Origin: Pseudolysinimonas_A sp947085045
GTDB lineage: Bacteria > Actinomycetota > Actinomycetes > Actinomycetales > Microbacteriaceae
DNA: 64,000 bases
NCBI GenBank assembly: GCA_947085045.1
Contig: CAMTUU010000006.1
Span: 62,001-126,000 of the forward strand
Direction: 5' to 3'
Shown here in pieces: positions 58,449 to 64,000 of this stretch; the stretch's first letter is position 1; each line of letters opens with the position of its first letter. The position numbers were made by a program, and so were the translations under genes. The notes under the pieces are model-generated. The model had not been told where the DNA came from and searched no databases. It saw nothing but the letters and a program-made list of their open reading frames with translations.

Positions 58449-59936
58449 ATGAGCGAATCCGTCACCCTCCCGGCACTCGGAGAGAGCGTCACGGAAGGCA
58501 CCGTCACCCGCTGGCTCAAGAAGGTGGGTGACCGCGTCGAGGTCGACGAGCCGCTGCTCGAGGTCTCGACCGACAAGGTCGACACGGAGATCCCGTCGCC
58601 CGTGGCCGGTGTGATCGAGACGATCCTCGTCCAGGAGGACGAGACCGTCGAGGTCGGAGCCGTACTCGTCACGATCGGCGACGGCTCCGGTTCCGGCGCT
58701 CCCGAGGAAGCGCCCGCCGAGGCCGAGGCCGCGCCCGCCGAGGCTGCGCCTGCCGCCGAGCCCGAAGCTGCGCCCGCGCCCGCCGAGCCCGAAGCTGCGC
58801 CCGCGCCGGCTGCCGAGCCCGCCCCGGCTGCCGAACCGGTCGCCGCCGCGGCGCCCGAGCCTGCTCCGCACCCCGTCGAGACCCCGGCTGCAGAGAACCC
58901 GGCTGCAGAAGCCCCGGCCGCAGAAATCCCGGCCGCAGAAACCCCGGCGCCGGCCCCGGTCGAGGCTCCCGCTCCGACCCCGACCCCGACGCCTGCTCCC
59001 GCACCCGCCGTCGCTTCGGCCGCCGCTGCGAACGCGCACGCGGGCTACGTCACCCCGATCGTGCGCAAGCTCGCGAACGACAAGGGCATCGACCTGTCAG
59101 CAGTCACCGGCACCGGTGTCGGCGGACGCATCCGCAAGCAGGATGTCCTCGCCGCCGACGGCCCCGCGGTCTCGACGGCGGCCCCCGCCGCGAGCGCCGC
59201 TCCCGTGCTCGAGGTGTCGCCGCTGCGCGGTACGACCGTGCCGATGTCACGTCTGCGCAAGGTCGTCGCCGAACGCGCCGTCGTCTCGATGACATCGATG
59301 GCGCAGCTCACGACCGTGGTGGAGGTCGACGTCACCCGCGTCGCCAACTATCGCGACGAGGTGAAGGCCGCGTTCCAGGCCAAGACCGGCCAGAAGCTCA
59401 GCTTCCTGCCGTTCTTCGTGCTCGCCGCGTCGGAAGCCCTCAAGTCGTTCCCGATCATCAACGCGACCGTCGACGGCGAGAGCATCGTCTACCCCGACCA
59501 CGAGAACGTGAGCATCGCGGTCGACACCGAGCGCGGACTGCTGACGCCGGTCGTGCGCAACGCGAGCGAGCTGAACATCGCCCAGCTCGCGACCGAGATC
59601 GCCGACAAGGCCGACCGCACGCGCAACAACAAGCTGACGCCCGACGAACTCTCCGGCGGCACCTTCACCGTGACGAACACGGGGTCGCGCGGCGCGTTGT
59701 TCGACACCCCGATCGTGTTCCTTCCGCAGTCAGCCATCCTCGGCACGGGCATCGTCGTGAAGAAGCCGGTCGTCGTGAGCGACGAGGGTCTCGACGCGAT
59801 CGCCATCCGGTCGACCGTCTACCTCGCACTGTCGTACGACCACCGCATCGTCGACGGCGCCGACGCCGCGCGCTTCCTCGGCGCGGTCAAGGCCCGCCTC
59901 GAGGGCGGCGACTTCGCCGCTCAGCTCGGCATCTGA
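58449..59936 (+). CDS. sucB: 2-oxoglutarate dehydrogenase E2 (dihydrolipoyllysine succinyltransferase)
   Basis: 495 residues. One lipoyl domain (residues ~1-78) with lipoyl-Lys43 in EVSTDKVDTEIPSP; a long Ala/Pro/Glu linker (~80-195) of repeated AAEIPAAETPA-type units; an E3-binding domain (TPIVRKLANDKGIDLSAVTG); and the catalytic acyltransferase with the HRIVDG active-site motif. Actinobacterial E2 may have more than one lipoyl domain; this has one. The substrate could be 2-oxoglutarate or pyruvate/branched-chain oxoacid; the naming is by similarity. The 3' end overlaps the pseudokinase gene by 16 bp. Confidence 0.9.
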   Translation: MSESVTLPALGESVTEGTVTRWLKKVGDRVEVDEPLLEVSTDKVDTEIPSPVAGVIETILVQEDETVEVGAVLVTIGDGSGSGAPEEAPAEAEAAPAEAAPAAEPEAAPAPAEPEAAPAPAAEPAPAAEPVAAAAPEPAPHPVETPAAENPAAEAPAAEIPAAETPAPAPVEAPAPTPTPTPAPAPAVASAAAANAHAGYVTPIVRKLANDKGIDLSAVTGTGVGGRIRKQDVLAADGPAVSTAAPAASAAPVLEVSPLRGTTVPMSRLRKVVAERAVVSMTSMAQLTTVVEVDVTRVANYRDEVKAAFQAKTGQKLSFLPFFVLAASEALKSFPIINATVDGESIVYPDHENVSIAVDTERGLLTPVVRNASELNIAQLATEIADKADRTRNNKLTPDELSGGTFTVTNTGSRGALFDTPIVFLPQSAILGTGIVVKKPVVVSDEGLDAIAIRSTVYLALSYDHRIVDGADAARFLGAVKARLEGGDFAAQLGI

Positions 59937-61273
59937 CCCGCGTCACCCGTCGACACGGCTGGCGCTTCCGGGATCTGGTTCTGCAGATACCCCCGGATGC
60001 GCCAGCCGTTCGTCGTTCTCAGGACCAGCATCGACGCTGGCTCGCTGCCCGCCGGGAGGTCGAGCAGTGCCGAGTCGCCGAGCCGCTCGACGAGCACCGG
60101 ATCGCCCGCCGTAATGGTGCCTGCGGGATACTCGCCGCCGTCCTGGATCGCGCGGATGAGCGCGACATCGTCGTCGTAGGCGGCCGACCCCGGCTGCACG
60201 ACCTCGTCGAGGCAGAGCGCGGACAGCTCCCGCAGGCAGCGGTCCCGCGCCGCGAGGAGCACGACGGCCGCCTCCACCGGATCCTCCGGCAGGGTCGGCG
60301 CCGGCGACTCGGAGCCCGCCGCGGGCGAGGGCGCGGGCGGAGCGGATGCCGGCTGAATGGTTCCGGTCGGCACCAGCGCGACGGCCACGAGCACGGTGAG
60401 CCCCGCCGCCGTCATCCCGAGCACGAGGCGGCGCCGGGACGGCTGCCATCCCGACCAGACCGCGTGCAGCCGCGCCAGCAGCTCCGTCGCACGGCTCCGG
60501 AGGTGGTCGGGCAGCAGCGCCAGAAGCCACGGGGGCAGGGCGACGGATGCCTCCGGCTCGCGTTCCACCGCCTCCCGCGTCTCGCCCACCCGGGTGGCGC
60601 CGGGGTCGATGTCGTCCGCGTCGAACCGGATCGGGGCGGGCATCGCGAGGCCGAACAGAGCCGCACCGAGGGCGTCGGGAGAGGCATCCGGCAACTGCGC
60701 CGCGAGCCGACGGGCCGCGGCTGCGCGCTCCCCCGCGACCCGGCCGAGCACGAGCGCCGAGACGGCCCGAAGTGCGTCCCGATCGGCGAGCACCCCGGCG
60801 ATCGTCTCGCGCACCACCTCCGGCGCCCCCGGAGCGAACAGTTCCGCTCGGCCGAACCCGGTCAGCACCGGAGCTCCGTCGTCGCGGAAGCAGATCGCCG
60901 AGGACGACAATCCGCCGTGCGCGACGCCCGCGCCGTGGAGACGGTCCAGGGTCAGCACGAGTGGGGCGAGGATCGTGACCGCCTCGCCGGCCTCGAGGGC
61001 GTCGCGGCGTTCCAGCAACTCGGTGAGCGTGCCCCCCGGCAAGCGTTCGAGGACGAGCACCGACTCGCGGTCGTCGGAAGCGACGTCGTGCACCGCGACG
61101 ACGTGGTCACCGGCAGCCCGACTCAGCGCCTCGATCTCCACGACGACGGCGGGGTCGTCGACGCCGGCCAGCTTCAGCACGACGGTGCGCCCCTCGTCGA
61201 ATCCGAGCAGCAGCCGGGCGCGGTCGCCGTGCCCGGCGAAGCGCAGCACCCGGTAGCCCGCGACATCCTCCAC
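59921..61273 (-). CDS. Membrane-anchored pseudokinase (STPK fold)
   Basis: 450 residues. Residues ~1-190 have the serine/threonine kinase fold with a possible VLKLAG ATP lysine, but the catalytic loop reads VAHGGLSSSAI (HGG instead of HRD, no catalytic Asp/Asn) and the DFG site reads LTGFG (Thr replaces Asp). One transmembrane helix at ~280-305 (LVLGMTAAGLTVLVAVALV) leads to an external Pro/Ser-rich stretch and a ~110-residue extracytoplasmic domain. Such proteins may scaffold or sense rather than phosphorylate. It is divergent from lipB and convergent with sucB. Confidence 0.8.
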   Translation of the reverse strand: MEDVAGYRVLRFAGHGDRARLLLGFDEGRTVVLKLAGVDDPAVVVEIEALSRAAGDHVVAVHDVASDDRESVLVLERLPGGTLTELLERRDALEAGEAVTILAPLVLTLDRLHGAGVAHGGLSSSAICFRDDGAPVLTGFGRAELFAPGAPEVVRETIAGVLADRDALRAVSALVLGRVAGERAAAARRLAAQLPDASPDALGAALFGLAMPAPIRFDADDIDPGATRVGETREAVEREPEASVALPPWLLALLPDHLRSRATELLARLHAVWSGWQPSRRRLVLGMTAAGLTVLVAVALVPTGTIQPASAPPAPSPAAGSESPAPTLPEDPVEAAVVLLAARDRCLRELSALCLDEVVQPGSAAYDDDVALIRAIQDGGEYPAGTITAGDPVLVERLGDSALLDLPAGSEPASMLVLRTTNGWRIRGYLQNQIPEAPAVSTGDAGQMPS

Positions 61274-61382
61274 GCGTCCGAGCCTGCGCGTCCGCGACGC
61301 GCACCCCGTCCGGACGATCGGCCATTGGGGACGCGGCCCCGAGCGACCGGCGGGGAAGGAGCGGCCGGGTTAGGCTCGGCAC

Positions 61383-62042
61383 GTGGTCGACTACGTCGTC
61401 ACGGGGCTAAGCGCCAACTCCGTGCCGTATTCCACTGCTCTCGAGATGCAGCGTGCCGTGCACGCCGAGGTCGCGAGCGGCAGGGCGCCAGATACCGTCC
61501 TCCTCCTGGAGCACCCGCCGGTGTACACCGCGGGAAAACGCACCGAGCCTCACGAGCGTCCGACCGACGGCACTCCCGTCATCGACGTCGACCGGGGCGG
61601 CAAGATCACCTGGCACGGTCCGGGGCAGCTCGTGGGCTATCCGATCATCCGGCTCCACGATCCGATCGACGTCGTCGCCTATGTGCGACGGCTCGAGGGC
61701 ATGCTGATCGAGGTCCTTGCGGAGTTCGGCATCCCCGGGGTGCGCGTCGACGGGCGCAGCGGCGTCTGGCTGATCGATGCGAACCGTCCAGCGGGCGACA
61801 AGATCGCCGCGATCGGCATCCGCGTCGCCGACGGGGTGACGATGCACGGCTTCGCGCTGAACTGCTCCAACGCCTTCGACGCCTATCGCGCGATCATCGC
61901 GTGCGGCATCCTCGACGCGGGGGTCACGAGCATCAGCCGAGAACTCGGTCGCGAGATCACCCCCGCGGATGTCGTGCCGCTCATCGAACGGCACTTCGCC
62001 GAGCATCTCGCACCCTCTCTGGCCGCGGTGGTGCCGGCATGA
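61383..62042 (+). CDS. lipB: Octanoyl-(acyl carrier protein) transferase
   Basis: 219 residues, GTG start. Transfers octanoate from ACP to lipoyl domains. GGKITWHGPGQLVGYPI and the catalytic lysine in GDKIAAIGIRV are present; the nucleophile Cys is in AIIACGI. LipB length and order are normal. It overlaps lipA by 4 bp, forming the lipoate assembly operon that serves the E2 made 1.5 kb upstream. Confidence 0.96.
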   Translation: MVDYVVTGLSANSVPYSTALEMQRAVHAEVASGRAPDTVLLLEHPPVYTAGKRTEPHERPTDGTPVIDVDRGGKITWHGPGQLVGYPIIRLHDPIDVVAYVRRLEGMLIEVLAEFGIPGVRVDGRSGVWLIDANRPAGDKIAAIGIRVADGVTMHGFALNCSNAFDAYRAIIACGILDAGVTSISRELGREITPADVVPLIERHFAEHLAPSLAAVVPA

Positions 62043-63037
62043 CCGCCACCCAGATCGGGCACGACGGCCGGAAGCTGCTGCGCCTCGAAGTGCGCAACGC
62101 CGAGACCCCGATCGAGCGCAAGCCCGACTGGATCAAGACCCGCGCCAAGATGGGGCCGGAATACACCGCGCTGCACAACCTCGTGAAGACCGAGGAGCTG
62201 CACACCGTGTGCCAGGAGGCCGGCTGCCCCAACATCTACGAGTGCTGGGAGGACAAGGAGGCGACCTTCCTCATCGGCGGCAGCCAGTGCACCCGGCGCT
62301 GCGACTTCTGCCAGATCGACACCGGCAAGCCCGCCGACTACGACCGCGACGAACCGCGCCGGGTCGCCGAGTCCGTCGTGAAGATGGGCCTGCGCTACGC
62401 GACGGTGACGGGCGTCGCGCGCGACGACCTCCCCGACGAGGGCGCCTGGTTGCACGCCGAGACGGTGCGCGCCATCCACGCCGCCCATCCGGGGACGGGC
62501 GTCGAGATCCTGGCGACCGACTTCTCGGGCAACCCCGACCTGCTGGCGGAGGTGTTCTCCAGCCGTCCCGAAGTCTTCGCGCACAACGTCGAGACGGTCC
62601 CGCGCATCTTCAAGCGCATCCGCCCGGCGTTCCGGTACGAGCGCTCCCTCGACGTTCTCAGCCAGGGCCGGGCGGCGGGACTCATCACGAAGTCGAACCT
62701 CATCCTCGGGATGGGCGAGACGCGCGAGGAGGTCGGCCAGGCGCTCCGCGATCTGCACGACGCCGGCACCGACATCATCACGATCACCCAGTACCTGCGG
62801 CCCACCCCCCGTCATCTGCCGGTGGCGCGCTGGGTGCGCCCGGAGGAGTTCGTCGAGATGAAGGAGGAGGCCGAGGAGATCGGGTTCCTCGGCGTGCTCG
62901 CCGGGCCGCTCGTGCGCTCGTCCTACCGGGCCGGCCGGCTCTGGGCGCGCTCGATGATGGCGAAGGGACGCGACATCCCGGTGCACCTGCAGCACCTCGC
63001 GGACGCCGAACTCGGGTTCGCGCAGGCGGTGTCCTGA
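62039..63037 (+). CDS. lipA: Lipoyl synthase
   Basis: 332 residues. Radical-SAM enzyme that inserts sulfur into octanoyl-lysine. The auxiliary cluster motif is CQEAGCPNIYEC, the radical-SAM motif CTRRCDFC, and the C-terminal RSSYRAG completes the auxiliary cluster. ATG at 62039 overlaps the lipB stop. Confidence 0.98.
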   Translation: MTATQIGHDGRKLLRLEVRNAETPIERKPDWIKTRAKMGPEYTALHNLVKTEELHTVCQEAGCPNIYECWEDKEATFLIGGSQCTRRCDFCQIDTGKPADYDRDEPRRVAESVVKMGLRYATVTGVARDDLPDEGAWLHAETVRAIHAAHPGTGVEILATDFSGNPDLLAEVFSSRPEVFAHNVETVPRIFKRIRPAFRYERSLDVLSQGRAAGLITKSNLILGMGETREEVGQALRDLHDAGTDIITITQYLRPTPRHLPVARWVRPEEFVEMKEEAEEIGFLGVLAGPLVRSSYRAGRLWARSMMAKGRDIPVHLQHLADAELGFAQAVS

Positions 63038-63057
63038 GAACATCTATCGTTGATCCC

Positions 63058-63759
63058 ATGGCACGCCCCACCGCCCCTGAGAAGGAACCCGGCCGTCTGA
63101 AGCAGATGTGGCAGGTGTTCCAGATGACCCGCCGCTACGACGGCACCATCGTTCTGTACCTGCTGCTCGCGTTCCTCGCTCCGATCGGCGCGGGCATCGT
63201 GCTCGCCGCGTTCCTCGGCGGCGGCAACCCGGTGCTCTGGATCCTCTACATCGTCGCGGGCGCTCTCGCCGGCGTGCTCCTCCTGCTGATCGTGCTCAGC
63301 CGGCGCGCCGAGAAGGCGGCCTTCTCGCAGATCGAAGGCCAGGCGGGCGCCGTCGGCGCGGTGCTCAAGGGGTCGCTGCGGCGATCGTGGACGGGCAACG
63401 AGATCCCGATCAACTTCAACAAGACGCAGGATGCCGTGTACCGCGCCGTCGGTCGCGGCGGCGTGGTGCTCATCGGCGAGGGTCCGCGGTCGCGCACCCA
63501 GCCGATGCTCGACAAGGAGCGCGCGAACGTACGCCGCATCCTGCCCGAGGTGCCCGTGCACCTGATCTACGTCGACGCCCGCGACCCGCAGGCCACGAAG
63601 CTGCACCGCATCGTGCCGACGCTGCAGACCTACAAGCGCGCGCTCACCAAGTCCGAGATCCAGGCGGTGTCGAACCGCCTGTCGTCGCTCGGCAAGAACG
63701 GCCTGCCGATTCCCAAGGGCATCGACCCGCAGCGCGTGCGCGCCCCGCGTCCGCGCTAG
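63058..63759 (+). CDS. DUF4191 membrane protein
   Basis: 233 residues. It starts MARPTAPEKEPGRLKQMWQV and has two hydrophobic helices (~35-55 and ~63-85), then a soluble domain (AFSQIEGQAGAVGAVLKGSL, VLIGEGPRSRTQPML). Conserved in actinobacteria directly after lipA; function unknown. 20 bp separate it from lipA. Confidence 0.92.
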   Translation: MARPTAPEKEPGRLKQMWQVFQMTRRYDGTIVLYLLLAFLAPIGAGIVLAAFLGGGNPVLWILYIVAGALAGVLLLLIVLSRRAEKAAFSQIEGQAGAVGAVLKGSLRRSWTGNEIPINFNKTQDAVYRAVGRGGVVLIGEGPRSRTQPMLDKERANVRRILPEVPVHLIYVDARDPQATKLHRIVPTLQTYKRALTKSEIQAVSNRLSSLGKNGLPIPKGIDPQRVRAPRPR

Positions 63760-63775
63760 ATCCGCACCATCCGCG

Positions 63776-64000
63776 CTAGACCCGCACCAGGAGGGTCCCC
63801 GCCAGACGATCGTGCAGCCCGCGCTGGTCGGCATCCATGATCACGGTGGGGATGAACAGCGACACGAGCACCGTGCGCACGAGCGCACGCCACGGCGCAA
63901 GGCGTCCCGGATCCAGCGGCACGACGCGCATGCCCAAGATGAGGTGGCCGAGGCCGCCGTTCACGATCAGCAGCAACAGCAGCTGGATGCCGGCGAACAG
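63776..64000 (-). CDS. RDD family membrane protein, C-terminal part (gene runs off the right edge)
   Basis: 74 residues plus stop are visible; the frame is open to base 64000. LFAGIQLLLLLIVNGGLGHLILGMRVV and the C-terminal RGLHDRLAGTLLV (Arg-x-x-His-Asp motif) are typical of RDD proteins. Function in this location is unknown; in many actinobacteria it sits between lipA-DUF4191 and glnA, which may lie just outside. Confidence 0.85.
   Translation of the reverse strand: MFAGIQLLLLLIVNGGLGHLILGMRVVPLDPGRLAPWRALVRTVLVSLFIPTVIMDADQRGLHDRLAGTLLVRV

Noticed and set aside
58690..59030. Tandem repeats resembling a CRISPR or satellite array
   Set aside because: They stay in frame and encode the Ala/Pro/Glu linker of the E2 protein, with no spacers.

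Overview
This window is a GC-rich chromosome segment from an actinobacterium, most likely a member of the Microbacteriaceae. That placement rests on the genes present rather than on any database search. Actinobacteria-specific families (SepH, DUF3000, DUF3093, DUF3159, DUF3710, DUF4191, DUF4193) sit beside sigA, dxs, acn and dut. Start codons are often GTG, genes commonly overlap by 4 bp, and the word GGATGC is conspicuously frequent.

Layout. 1-4.2 kb (minus strand): start of thrS, a c-di-GMP-sensor-like/GT2 glycosyltransferase with a coupled membrane protein, and a small membrane-anchored protein. 4.28-10.68 kb: a decayed integrative element lodged in the 3' end of a tRNA-Val(GAC) gene. It has att-like direct repeats, candidate integrase arm sites, an inserted IS481-type element, a broken tyrosine integrase, a broken replication/excisionase-type gene carrying iteron-like repeats, a run of 4- to 7-bp-overlapping small genes, and an orphan cargo gene. 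10.65-11.16 kb: a four-tRNA cluster (Val-GAC, Cys, Gly on minus; Val-CAC on plus). 11.2-13.5 kb: an accessory patch with an ankyrin-like protein and two nuclease-like proteins. 13.5-16.8 kb: DUF2071, an Amt-like protein lacking the twin histidines, and true amt with GlnR-type boxes upstream. 16.9-24.4 kb: nhaA, zapE, sulfurtransferase-sufE-reductase operon, hydrolase, DUF3000 and RNase D. 24.5-27.9 kb: thiolase and FadB-type fatty-acid oxidation pair. 28-31 kb: MFS exporter, and a MerR-aldo/keto reductase operon with a textbook MerR promoter. 31-40.9 kb: dxs, acn (with a large palindrome upstream), DUF3159-DUF3710-dut, DUF3093, DUF4193, sepH and a phosphodiesterase-fold enzyme. 40.9-49.8 kb: topoisomerase IV parC and parE flanking azlCD, a carboxylesterase and a membrane protein. 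50-52.1 kb: a DUF7455 protein and two overlapping, mutually complementary alanine-racemase-like genes. 52.1-64 kb: a CofE-like protein, sigA, PAC2, pepA, lpdA, sucB, a pseudokinase, lipB, lipA, DUF4191 and the end of an RDD-family gene.

How genes work together. lpdA and sucB supply E3 and E2 of the 2-oxoacid dehydrogenases, and lipB-lipA make the lipoyl cofactor they need. The thiolase and FadB carry out the last steps of beta-oxidation, feeding acetyl-CoA to the TCA cycle, where aconitase acts. parC and parE form one topoisomerase. azlC and azlD form one amino-acid exporter.

The most striking observation is the alanine-racemase-like pair at 50353-52076. The downstream protein keeps the PLP-binding lysine barrel but has lost the catalytic tyrosine of the C-terminal domain. 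The upstream protein keeps that tyrosine domain but has a shrunken barrel in which the lysine is arginine. Because real alanine racemase active sites are built from Lys of one subunit and Tyr of the other, this looks like an obligate heterodimer with a single composite active site.
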